Positions 53,568 through 61,285 of a stretch of 64,000 bases of DNA are shown piece after piece. The notes below the pieces were generated by a model. That model saw nothing but the letters and a program-made list of their open reading frames with translations. It had not been told where the DNA came from and did no database searches. The stretch lies in assembly GCA_900557405.1 (NCBI GenBank), contig USSF01000001.1:15428-79427 (forward strand), read 5' to 3'. Positions within the stretch are counted from its first letter, which is position 1; each line of letters opens with the position of its first letter. This stretch comes from an uncultured Prevotella sp. (GTDB taxonomy: Bacteria > Bacteroidota > Bacteroidia > Bacteroidales > Bacteroidaceae). Made by a program: the position numbers and the translations under genes.

Positions 53568-54920
53568 TCATCTCACCTTTATTTTCTTTCCTGCACGGAT
53601 GTTGTTGCCCTTTATGCCGTTGAGTCGGCGGAGCTTCTTCACCGTGGTGTGGTTTCTTGCAGCAATCTCCGACAGGGTGTCGCCGTTCTTTATCTTGACG
53701 CTCTTTCCGCTTCTTCCTTTTCTTCCTCTTTTCGAGCTGTGTCTTGCTGACGATCTGTTGCTTCTTGAATAGCTCTTCTTTGAGGATGTGTAGCGTGGCT
53801 GTGCGTCGTCGGATACTTCTACGAGCGACCTTCTTGTGAGGAGTTGGTCTGCCTGATAGTTATAGATTGAATCTTCGTTGCTGATGAATGAGTTCACTAC
53901 GGATATCGGCAGTCGTATTGCCGATGGCTTGGAGTTGCCGTTCACAATATCCTTGCGATACTGAGGGTTGAGGGCACGCAGCTGCTCTATGTCAACGCCG
54001 CATACGTCGGCAATCTGCTTGAGATGCACGTCGCGTGATACCTGTACGGTGTCGGTCTTTGCCGGCAGTGTGGTTCTCATCGGGCAGATGTTGTGGTCGC
54101 AATAATACGTCATTACGTAGTTTGCGGCGATGAAGGCCGGTACGTATCCTTTTGTCTCGCGCGGCAGGTATGGATATATTTTCCAATAGTCAGCCTCTCC
54201 GTTTGAGCGCTGTATGGCTTTGCGCACATTTTCCGGTCCGCAGTTGTAGGCTGCAATCACAAGGCTCCAGTCGCCGTATATCCTATACAGGTCGCGCAGG
54301 TATCTTGCTGCTGCATAAGATGATTTGACGGGGTCGCGGCGTTCGTCGACGAGAGAGTTTATCTCCAGTCCGTACTGTTTTCCTGTTGACGGCATGAACT
54401 GCCATAGTCCGGCGGCTCCCACCCTTGATGTCGCTTTAGGGTTGAGTGCGGATTCGATTACCGGAAGGTATTTCAGTTCGAGCGGCACGCCGTAGGCTTC
54501 AAGGGCATCCTCGAAGATAGGCATGTAGAAGTTTGATGCACCGAGCATATAGCTCACCGAGCGGCGCAGGCGGCCGGTGTATCGGTCGATGAACTTCTGC
54601 ACAATCTCATTGTATGGCATCTCCATCACGTTCGGCAGCCTTTTCAGACGGTCCACGTACACCTCCTTTTCATAGGTGCGGTTTTCGTCGCGGTAGTTGC
54701 AGTCGTCGTCTTTCCTCAGATAGTTCTTGGTGTAATACTCCTGAAGGAGATTGTCGAACTCTGTGTCCATGGACTCCGGCACGTCGATGACTTCCTCATG
54801 GCCGTCTTTGTCTTTTACTTTAATCTCTTTTTCGTCGTCTGTTTGCGCGTATAGCGTGGCGTTTCCTCCAAGGAGGAGTGCTGCGGCTACAGCCAAATGT
54901 CTTATGTTTAAACTTATCAT
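53568..54920 (-). CDS. Membrane-bound lytic transglycosylase D-like protein with LysM
   Basis: Exported murein lytic transglycosylase of 450 residues. The signal peptide runs to about residue 25. The SLT domain carries the catalytic Glu in KYLPVIESALNPKATS (near residue 160), followed by GAAGLWQFMPSTGKQYGL and the helix YGDWSLVIAAYNCGPENV. A linker rich in Ser, Arg and Lys (SSKKSYSRSNRSSARHSSK) leads to a C-terminal LysM domain (IKNGDTLSEIAARNHTTVKKL) that would bind glycan. The family cleaves glycan strands to make 1,6-anhydromuropeptides. It belongs to a same-strand cluster with rel, the DUF5683 gene and parAB, a neighbourhood I recall as common in Bacteroidales. Confidence 0.92.
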   Translation of the reverse strand: MISLNIRHLAVAAALLLGGNATLYAQTDDEKEIKVKDKDGHEEVIDVPESMDTEFDNLLQEYYTKNYLRKDDDCNYRDENRTYEKEVYVDRLKRLPNVMEMPYNEIVQKFIDRYTGRLRRSVSYMLGASNFYMPIFEDALEAYGVPLELKYLPVIESALNPKATSRVGAAGLWQFMPSTGKQYGLEINSLVDERRDPVKSSYAAARYLRDLYRIYGDWSLVIAAYNCGPENVRKAIQRSNGEADYWKIYPYLPRETKGYVPAFIAANYVMTYYCDHNICPMRTTLPAKTDTVQVSRDVHLKQIADVCGVDIEQLRALNPQYRKDIVNGNSKPSAIRLPISVVNSFISNEDSIYNYQADQLLTRRSLVEVSDDAQPRYTSSKKSYSRSNRSSARHSSKRGRKGRSGKSVKIKNGDTLSEIAARNHTTVKKLRRLNGIKGNNIRAGKKIKVR

Positions 54921-54962
54921 TTTCTATGGTTGTTTTTTCTTTTTATTAGGTAATTGGGCTGC

Positions 54963-55043
54963 TCGGGTATCTTGAACAGTTCGGATGACTTGGACATCTC
55001 GGGTATCTCGGATTGCTTGAACATCTTTGGAATGTCCGAACAT
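54963..55043. repeat. 9-bp-period degenerate repeat between mltD and DUF5683 genes
   Basis: YYGRA-type pentamers (TCGGG, TTGAA, TCGGA, TTGGA, TCCGA) recur every 9 bp from 54963, nine units in all, separated by variable ATC-like tetramers. The related array inside the neighbouring gene and the one downstream of sprA share the period and the core. Confidence 0.75.
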
Positions 55044-55096
55044 CACGGAGTGTTTAGGAGCAGGATTGATCAGACAAATCTGTTGATTCGTCCTTT

Positions 55097-55990
55097 TCAG
55101 AAATTCAACGAGCATTGTAGTCCGAGGGATGATGATTTTATGGGGTTTGCCGATGAGTGGTTGTTTATCACTGACGGTTCAATCCTCATACTCAGGTCCT
55201 TCGATATATCAAACTGCGATAGGGAGGCGTCGACGTATGCGTCGATGACCGAGAGGGCATAGACGCCTATCAGGCAGAAAATGCTCAGGTCGCGGTATTT
55301 GCGGTAATAGTCCTTGCGCCTTTTGAAGAGGTTCTGGTATCTTTCCTTGTTGCTGTCTGTAATCTGTGCCCCGAGATGCAGGAACTGGTTGTAGCTCTGC
55401 GTGTTGGGGTCATCGTCCATTATGTCCATGTATGCCTGTGAGTAGTCGCGGTACATCTGGTTGTTCCATCGCCATGCATAGACGCACCCCAGAAATCCTC
55501 CATATACAATGGGGAGTTTCCAGTATTTGCGGTTGTATATCTGTCCCGCTCCTGGCAGGACGATGGCGAGCCACATGGAACGCTTGGGGTCGGGGGCCCA
55601 AGTTGCCCAGTCGCGCTTCACTTTCTTCTTGGAAAGAGAGTCTACCTTATTATTATAGAGAGTGGAGGAATCGAGCTGCTTTGACATCTCGGGCTGTTTG
55701 GAAGTTTCGGACGAGTCGGGTCTGAGAGAAGCCACTTGGCAGTCAGGGCTGTCCGGGCAATCGGAGTATTTCTCTCCGACAGCCTCCTTGTTGTTCTCAA
55801 CAGCCTCCTTGTTGCTTCCTGCAGTCTCATTCCTGCTTCCGACAATTTCCTTGCTGCTTGCAGTCATCCTGTCTTGGCCGACTCCTGCTTCTGCCCAGAC
55901 AGCGGTAGACATGACAAGAGCCACGAAACATGCTGATATTTTATGAATTATGCTATCCACCTTACCCGAGCTTTGTTTCTTACTGTTCAT
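55097..55990 (-). CDS. DUF5683 family membrane protein with repetitive N-terminal region
   Basis: Protein of 297 residues found next to parB in Bacteroidota; no function is known to me. A signal-like hydrophobic segment (about residues 17-33) is followed by a low-complexity region (40-110). This holds four 7-residue repeats (KEAVENN type, 21-bp DNA units at 55779-55862) and a Ser/Asp/Pro stretch encoded by a 9-bp-period array. The conserved part begins at WATWAPDPKRSMWLAIVLPG, with AGQIYNRKYWKLPIVYGGF as the family core and two membrane segments (about 160-180 and 235-255). The start overlaps the parB stop by 11 nt. The first 110 residues probably vary between strains. Confidence 0.8.
   Translation of the reverse strand: MNSKKQSSGKVDSIIHKISACFVALVMSTAVWAEAGVGQDRMTASSKEIVGSRNETAGSNKEAVENNKEAVGEKYSDCPDSPDCQVASLRPDSSETSKQPEMSKQLDSSTLYNNKVDSLSKKKVKRDWATWAPDPKRSMWLAIVLPGAGQIYNRKYWKLPIVYGGFLGCVYAWRWNNQMYRDYSQAYMDIMDDDPNTQSYNQFLHLGAQITDSNKERYQNLFKRRKDYYRKYRDLSIFCLIGVYALSVIDAYVDASLSQFDISKDLSMRIEPSVINNHSSANPIKSSSLGLQCSLNF
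55779..55862. repeat. Four in-frame 21-bp repeats inside the DUF5683 gene
   Basis: Units starting ACAGCCTCCTTG, ACAGCCTCCTTG, GCAGTCTCATTC and ACAATTTCCTTG lie at exact 21-bp spacing. They encode heptads of the KEAVxxN kind, so unit gain or loss would keep the frame. Confidence 0.85.
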
Positions 55991-56873
55991 GCATATTATC
56001 GAGAACCGACATTATATGCTCCAGTTCTTCGGCGTTGGCGAACGGGATGCTTATCTTTCCCTTTCCCTTTGCCGAACATGTCATCTGTACTTTCGTGGAG
56101 AAGAATGAAGACAGTTTCTCCTTCAGCAGGTTGAATTCCTCAGGCAGTTCCACCTTTGAGGCAATCACCTTCTTCCCGCTTACCACGTCCTCGCCGTTGT
56201 TGAGTTGCTTGGCGATTTCTTCCACTTTCCTTACGGAGTATCCGTTTTTCTGTATTTCCTTGAATACCTTGATCTGCAGCGACGGAGAGTCGATGGAAAG
56301 CAATGCGCGTGCATGGCCCATATCAATCTCCTTTTTCTGCAAGGCCATCTGCACCTGTGCTGGCAATTTGAGCAGTCGCAGGTAGTTTGTGATGGCTGTG
56401 CGGCTTTTGCCCACGCGCTCTGAAACCTTCTCCTGTGTCATGCCTGTGTTCGAGAGCAGATGCTCGTATGCCAATGCAATTTCTATGGCGTTGAGGTCCT
56501 CTCGCTGGATATTCTCCACGAGAGCCATCTCCATCACGTTCTCGTCTTTTATGGTGCGGATGTATGCCGGGACAGCGGTCAGTCCGGCGAGCTGTGAAGC
56601 CCTCCATCTACGTTCTCCGGCAATTATCTGGTATTTGTCGTCGTCAACCTGACGCAGCGTAATCGGCTGTATGATACCGATTTCGCGTATGCTGTTTGCA
56701 AGTTCCTGCAGTGCTTCCTGGTCGAATTCCCGTCTTGGCTGGTTGGGATTCGCCTCGATTTTGCTTATTTCGATTTCGTTTATTGTAGAGCTGCCCTGCG
56801 GGCGCACGTCGTCCGTAGAAATGAGGGCGTCAAGTCCACGTCCCAAAGCGCTGTATCTCTTATGTACTCCCAT
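55980..56873 (-). CDS. parB: Chromosome partitioning protein ParB
   Basis: CTP-dependent DNA clamp that loads at parS, 297 residues. Box I is NPNQPRREFD (residues 42-51), box II the CTP-binding GERRWRA (86-92), box III ENIQREDLNAIE (120-131). A helix-turn-helix region (TQEKVSERVGKSRTAITNYLRLL) follows, and a C-terminal dimerisation domain is present. The N-terminal ALGRGLDALI is the peptide that stimulates ParA. It is 22 bp downstream of parA. No perfect parS site was found by eye in the window. Confidence 0.96.
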   Translation of the reverse strand: MGVHKRYSALGRGLDALISTDDVRPQGSSTINEIEISKIEANPNQPRREFDQEALQELANSIREIGIIQPITLRQVDDDKYQIIAGERRWRASQLAGLTAVPAYIRTIKDENVMEMALVENIQREDLNAIEIALAYEHLLSNTGMTQEKVSERVGKSRTAITNYLRLLKLPAQVQMALQKKEIDMGHARALLSIDSPSLQIKVFKEIQKNGYSVRKVEEIAKQLNNGEDVVSGKKVIASKVELPEEFNLLKEKLSSFFSTKVQMTCSAKGKGKISIPFANAEELEHIMSVLDNMHEQ

Positions 56874-56895
56874 TTATATATATCCTGTAAAAAAA

Positions 56896-57672
56896 TTATT
56901 TGCTTGTTCGCTCATTCTTGTTCACGATTTCCTTAGCGAGAGCCAGATGGTTCTTGCTTCCTGTGGAGTCTGCGTCGTAGAGCACTACCGGCAGTCCGTG
57001 GCTCGGCGCTTCGCTGAGCTTCACGTTGCGCTGTATTACGGTCTTGAACACGAGTTCCTGGAAATGCCGCTTCACTTCGTAGTATATCTGGTTGGCGAGT
57101 CTCAGGCGGCTGTCGTACATTGTGAGCAGGAATCCCTCGATTTCGAGTTTCGGATTGAGCTTGCTCTTGATGATTTTGATGGTGTTGAGCAGTTTGCTGA
57201 TTCCCTCGAGTGCGAAGTATTCACACTGCACGGGTATTATCACCGAATCGGCTGCAGTCAGGGCATTCACGGTAATCAGTCCGAGCGATGGCGAACAGTC
57301 AATCAGGATATAGTCGTAGTCAGCCCTGATCGGCTGCAGCAGGTTCTTTATCACCTGCTCGCGGTGGTCGATGTTGAGCATCTCTATCTCTGCTCCCACA
57401 AGGTCGATGTGGCTCGGTATGATGTCGAGCCCGTCGATGTCTGTGGTGTACACGGCGTCTCTCACGTCGGCATGGTCGATGATGCACTCATATAGCGAGC
57501 AGTCCACATCCTTCGAGTTCACTCCGAGTCCGCTTGAGGCATTAGCCTGAGGGTCGGCGTCAATGACGAGTACTTTCTTTTCGAGCGTTGCTAAAGATGC
57601 AGCCAGATTGATGGTCGTGGTGGTTTTTCCCACACCGCCTTTCTGGTTTGCCATTGCTATGATTTTTCCCAT
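56896..57672 (-). CDS. parA: Chromosome partitioning ATPase ParA (Soj)
   Basis: Deviant Walker A ATPase of 258 residues: KGGVGKTT (residues 11-18), switch segment DADPQANASSGLG (near 39), and DYILIDCSPSLGLITVNAL (near 115). It works with ParB to move origins. The frame is open upstream to 57726, but the -7 box at 57746 would place the start of transcription at about that point. The sequence MGKIIAMANQKGG, starting at 57672, is the conserved family start, so that start is chosen. parA and parB form an operon with the DUF5683 gene. Confidence 0.95.
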   Translation of the reverse strand: MGKIIAMANQKGGVGKTTTTINLAASLATLEKKVLVIDADPQANASSGLGVNSKDVDCSLYECIIDHADVRDAVYTTDIDGLDIIPSHIDLVGAEIEMLNIDHREQVIKNLLQPIRADYDYILIDCSPSLGLITVNALTAADSVIIPVQCEYFALEGISKLLNTIKIIKSKLNPKLEIEGFLLTMYDSRLRLANQIYYEVKRHFQELVFKTVIQRNVKLSEAPSHGLPVVLYDADSTGSKNHLALAKEIVNKNERTSK

Positions 57673-57745
57673 TTCGTATGTTTTGTTGTTACAATCAAGC
57701 TGTTGTGCCGTTTGTCCGAACTGCACAATATTGCAAATTATGACT

Positions 57746-57754
57746 GCAAAGATA
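57746..57754 (-). promoter_or_regulatory. -7 box of the parAB operon
   Basis: Minus-strand TATCTTTGC fits TAnnTTTG, giving a leader of about 65 nt for the start at 57672. No -33 TTTG is visible. Confidence 0.5.
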
Positions 57755-57796
57755 CATATTATTATGCGATTAACGGAGGATTTAAACCTTTTTTCG

Positions 57797-57805
57797 TACT
57801 TTTGC
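57797..57805 (+). promoter_or_regulatory. -7 box of the surE operon
   Basis: TACTTTTGC fits TAnnTTTG. The start of transcription would be about 15 nt before the ATG at 57826. It is arranged back to back with the parA promoter, 42 bp apart. Confidence 0.5.
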
Positions 57806-57825
57806 AGGCAAATTGACTTGAATTT

Positions 57826-58593
57826 ATGAAAAATAAAAGACCGTTAATCCTGATTTCCAATGATGACGGATATGCAGCAAAAGGCATAAATTGCCTGATT
57901 GAATACGTGAGGGGCTTCGGCGACATCATCGTCTGCGCCCCCGAATCGGCCCGTTCCGGTTTCTCGTGTGCATTCTCTTCGGAGCTCCCGCTGAGGCTCT
58001 CGCTCAAACGGGCGGAGGAGCATCTGCAAGTCTGGGCGTGCAATGGCACTCCGGTGGATTGCCTGAAGATAGCGCTCAGCCAACTCTGTGACCGCATTCC
58101 CGACATCGTGATAAGTGGTATAAACCATGGCGACAATGCCTCGGTTAACACCCACTACAGCGGCACGATGGGCGTGGCGCGTGAGGGGTGCATGAAGGGG
58201 ATTCCATCAGTTGCCTTCTCGCTATGCAACTATTATGCCGATGCCGACTTCGAACCGGCCGCCCGGCTGATAAAGATCATCACGGGCAGAGTGCTCGAGG
58301 AGAGACTGCCCAAGAACGTGTGTCTGAACGTGAACTTCCCTGACCTGAAGGAATACAAGGGGGTGAAGGTCTGCCGGATGTGTAACGGCATATGGACGAA
58401 CGAGCTTGTGAAGGAGCATCATCCGCGCGGCTACGACTACTATTGGATGGTGGGCGAATTTCGCGATACGGAGCCGGATTTGCCCGACACCGACGAGTGG
58501 GCGCTCGCCAATGGATATGTGGCGATAACGCCTACCACGATAGACGTCACGGCCTACAAGACCATGGACATGATAAGGGAATGGGAACTATGA
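57826..58593 (+). CDS. surE: 5'/3'-nucleotidase SurE
   Basis: Metal-dependent nucleotidase of 255 residues, active on nucleoside monophosphates and, in some species, short polyphosphate. The metal site is readable: LISNDDGYAAKGI with Asp13-Asp14, APESARSGFSC with the Ser, and VISGINHGDNAS with the Asn. The length is normal. It is the first of four same-strand genes (surE, lpxB, cyclophilin, fur-like) with gaps of 43-66 bp. Confidence 0.95.
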   Translation: MKNKRPLILISNDDGYAAKGINCLIEYVRGFGDIIVCAPESARSGFSCAFSSELPLRLSLKRAEEHLQVWACNGTPVDCLKIALSQLCDRIPDIVISGINHGDNASVNTHYSGTMGVAREGCMKGIPSVAFSLCNYYADADFEPAARLIKIITGRVLEERLPKNVCLNVNFPDLKEYKGVKVCRMCNGIWTNELVKEHHPRGYDYYWMVGEFRDTEPDLPDTDEWALANGYVAITPTTIDVTAYKTMDMIREWEL

Positions 58594-58659
58594 TAATCTC
58601 GGATTGCTTGATGGTGAATCCCTGACAGCTGTTGTTGATAATTGATTGGTAAAGAAAAA

Positions 58660-59805
58660 ATGAAATACTATATAATTGCCGGGGAGGCGAGCGGTGACCT
58701 TCATGCCTCCCATCTGATGCAGGCGCTGAAGGAGAGGGATGCCGAGGCTGACTTCCGCTTCTTCGGCGGCGATCTTATGTCGGCCGTGGGCGGCACGAGG
58801 GTGAAACATTACAGAGAACTTGCATACATGGGCTTTATTCCTGTATTGCTCCACTTGCGGACGATATTCCGTAATATGTCCATCTGCAAGAAGGATATTG
58901 TGGAATACAATCCCGATGTGCTTATCCTCGTGGATTATCCAGGGTTCAATCTCAACATTGCGAAGTTTGTCCACAAGAATACGAAGATTCCCGTGTTCTA
59001 CTATATCTCGCCCAAAATATGGGCATGGAAAGAACACCGAATAAAGAACATCAAGCGCGATGTGGACGAACTTTTCTCCATCCTTCCGTTCGAAGTGGAT
59101 TTCTTCGAGAAAAAGCATAATTACCCCATCCATTACGTGGGCAATCCCACTGCAGACGAGGTGAAACGCTTCATGGGAGAATACACCGAGAACGCAGGGA
59201 AATTCAAAAAGCGCAACAATCTTGCGAACAAACCGATAATTGCTCTGCTTGCCGGTAGTCGCAAACAGGAAATAGATGATAACCTCCCCTATATGATACG
59301 TGCTGCGGCGAGTGTTGCCGGAGAAGACTACCAGCTTGTCGTCGCCGGAGCTCCAGGTATTGCGAAGGGTTATTATGATAAATATCTTAATGGTAGTCGC
59401 GATGTGTATATCGTCTTTGGCGAGACGTTCAAACTGCTCTCACATTCGCGTGTGGCGGTGGTGACGAGCGGTACGGCAACCCTTGAAACAGCACTGTTTG
59501 ACGTGCCCCAGGTGGTTTGCTACAAAACTCCAATACCCAAGGTTATTGCCTTTCTGCGCAGGCACCTGCTCAAAGTGAAGTATATCTCGCTCGTAAACCT
59601 CATTGCCAATCGTGAAGTGGTAAGTGAACTCGTGGCGGATACATTCTGCGAAGATAACATAAAGAAAGAACTTTCGATCATCGTCGCAGACGGCAAAGAC
59701 CGTTCGACGATGCTTCATGGCTACGCAGAAGTGAGAAGCATCCTGGGCGACGAAAAGGCTGCCGACAATGCGGCTAAGGAGATGATAGAGAGAATAGGGA
59801 AATAG
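58660..59805 (+). CDS. lpxB: Lipid-A-disaccharide synthase
   Basis: GT19 glycosyltransferase of 381 residues that joins UDP-2,3-diacylglucosamine and lipid X to form the lipid A disaccharide. Signatures: YYIIAGEASGDLHASHLMQA at the N-terminus, FFGGDLMSAVGG, SPKIWAWKEHRIKNIKRDVD, HYVGNPTADEV, LLAGSRKQEIDDNLP and TSGTATLETALFDVPQVVCYK. The frame continues upstream to a TTG at 58642, but the ATG at 58660 gives the conserved family start. The canonical lpxA-lpxC-lpxD genes are not in the window; only the divergent LpxA paralogue at 8298 is. Confidence 0.95.
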   Translation: MKYYIIAGEASGDLHASHLMQALKERDAEADFRFFGGDLMSAVGGTRVKHYRELAYMGFIPVLLHLRTIFRNMSICKKDIVEYNPDVLILVDYPGFNLNIAKFVHKNTKIPVFYYISPKIWAWKEHRIKNIKRDVDELFSILPFEVDFFEKKHNYPIHYVGNPTADEVKRFMGEYTENAGKFKKRNNLANKPIIALLAGSRKQEIDDNLPYMIRAAASVAGEDYQLVVAGAPGIAKGYYDKYLNGSRDVYIVFGETFKLLSHSRVAVVTSGTATLETALFDVPQVVCYKTPIPKVIAFLRRHLLKVKYISLVNLIANREVVSELVADTFCEDNIKKELSIIVADGKDRSTMLHGYAEVRSILGDEKAADNAAKEMIERIGK

Positions 59806-59848
59806 AAAGAGACAAAAAGAAATTGAATTATCAAGACAACATATAATA

Positions 59849-60595
59849 ATGGCAAAAGTTAGAATCAAGACTACAGAGGGCGACATCCTTGTGCGCCTAT
59901 ACGACGAAACACCGAAACATCGCGATAATTTCCTGAAACTGGCAGGGGAGGGGTATTTCGACGGAACTCTGTTCCATCGTGTGATAAAGGACTTCATGAT
60001 ACAGGGCGGAGACCCTGACAGCAAGGGGGCACCGAAGGGTAAGATGCTCGGCACGGGAGGTCCCGACTACACCCTGCCGGCAGAATTCGTATATCCGAAG
60101 CTCTTCCACAAGCGCGGTGCGCTGAGTGCAGCCCGTCTCGGCGACGAGGTCAATCCTGAGCGCGAGAGCAGTGGCAGCCAGTTCTATATAGTGTGGGGTA
60201 AGACATACAAATCCGCAGAGCTGAAGCAGATGGAACGCCAGCTGGAGATGCAGCAGGAGCAGACCGTGTTCAACCAGCTCGCCAAGGAGAACCGCGACAA
60301 GATAATGGAGCTGCGCCGCAATCGCGACCGCGCCGGACTGCAGGAACTTCAGGATGAGCTGATTGCGGAAACCAAGGCGATATGTCTGGAGAAAGGCAAG
60401 CCTACGTTTACCGATGAGCAGCGCGAGGCATACACCACGGTGGGCGGCACACCGTTTCTCGATAACCAGTATACCGTATTCGGCGAAGTGGAAGAGGGAC
60501 TCGATGTGGTGGAGAAGATACAGAACTGCGAAACCATGCGCGGCGACCGTCCGACGGAAGATGTCAGCATGACCGTGGAAGTAGTGGAGGAGTAG
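59849..60595 (+). CDS. Cyclophilin-type peptidyl-prolyl isomerase with helical insertion
   Basis: Peptidyl-prolyl cis-trans isomerase of 248 residues with no signal peptide, so cytoplasmic. Conserved active-site strands are TLFHRVIKDFMIQGGDPDS (Arg44 equivalent to Arg55 of human CypA) and SSGSQFYIVWG, then TPFLDNQYTVFGEVEEGLDVV. Between the last two lies an inserted helical, highly charged segment of about 75 residues (from about 120 to 195, MERQLEMQQEQTVFNQLAKE). That part is absent from the classical fold and is likely a coiled coil or a substrate clamp. It is the third gene of the surE operon. Confidence 0.92.
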   Translation: MAKVRIKTTEGDILVRLYDETPKHRDNFLKLAGEGYFDGTLFHRVIKDFMIQGGDPDSKGAPKGKMLGTGGPDYTLPAEFVYPKLFHKRGALSAARLGDEVNPERESSGSQFYIVWGKTYKSAELKQMERQLEMQQEQTVFNQLAKENRDKIMELRRNRDRAGLQELQDELIAETKAICLEKGKPTFTDEQREAYTTVGGTPFLDNQYTVFGEVEEGLDVVEKIQNCETMRGDRPTEDVSMTVEVVEE

Positions 60596-60659
60596 GGCGC
60601 AGGAGTCTATGCTCCGTCCGAATGACAGATAAAGGAATGGAAGATACAGGAATAAAGAA

Positions 60660-61091
60660 ATGACACACGAGGAAATAGAGAAGAAACTGAAGCTCAAGGG
60701 CGTGAAGCCCACGGCAAACCGCATACTTGTATACAAGACGCTCGCCGGGCTTGACTACCCCGTGAGCCTTGCCGACATAGAAGCACTGCAGCTGCAGATG
60801 GACAAGTCGAGCATCTTCAGGGTGCTCACGCTGTTTCATGAGCACGACGTAGTACATTCGTTCGAGGACGGCAGAGGTGTGCTCAACTATGAGCTATGCT
60901 TGAGCGAGGGGGCGTGCAACATGAAAGACAGTCATGTGCATTTCTACTGCGAGTCGTGCCAGCGGTCGTTCTGTCTCGATCATGTGCATATCCACGATAT
61001 CCCTCTGCCCGAGGGCTTCCATGCCCATTCTCTTTCGTTTGTGGTCAAGGGTGAATGCCCTGAGTGCCGCAAGCGCAACCACCAGATATAG
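60660..61091 (+). CDS. Fur-family transcriptional regulator
   Basis: Winged-helix metalloregulator of 143 residues. The DNA-binding domain covers residues 1-80 (KPTANRILVYKTLAGLDYPVS, DKSSIFRVLTLFHEHDVV). The metal-binding half has HVHFYCESC (Cys97, Cys100) and CPECRKR (Cys133, Cys136), forming the structural zinc site, and several His in between (DHVHIHDIPLPEGFHAH). It could be a Fur, Zur or PerR; sequence alone does not decide, and no clear Fur box was recognised nearby. It ends the surE-lpxB-cyclophilin group. Confidence 0.88.
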   Translation: MTHEEIEKKLKLKGVKPTANRILVYKTLAGLDYPVSLADIEALQLQMDKSSIFRVLTLFHEHDVVHSFEDGRGVLNYELCLSEGACNMKDSHVHFYCESCQRSFCLDHVHIHDIPLPEGFHAHSLSFVVKGECPECRKRNHQI

Positions 61092-61201
61092 AGGCGGAAG
61101 GACATGTCCGTTCTCTCGTTTGTGTAATATATGCACACAATTTCCTGGATTTAAATTTGCGATTCCATCTATTTCCTCTAATGACTATTTTCATAAAGAT
61201 A

Positions 61202-61246
61202 AAGGCGAGAGACGCCGACGGAATATCCGCCGCTGCCTCTCGCCTT
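61202..61246. terminator. Hairpin between the converging fur-like and SLH-like genes
   Basis: A 10-bp stem AAGGCGAGAG/CTCTCGCCTT with an inner CGGA/TCCG hairpin. On the minus strand TTATCTTTAT follows. It probably terminates the minus-strand gene (40 bp after its stop) and perhaps also the regulator. Confidence 0.75.
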
Positions 61247-61285
61247 AAATCATTACATTGAATTCTCTTATTTCCAGACTTCCTT

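Noticed and set aside
61152-61246. Small RNA gene (a TAAATTTGC box followed by a hairpin)
   Set aside because: No -33 element, no T-run on the plus strand, and the hairpin is explained as the terminator of the converging genes.
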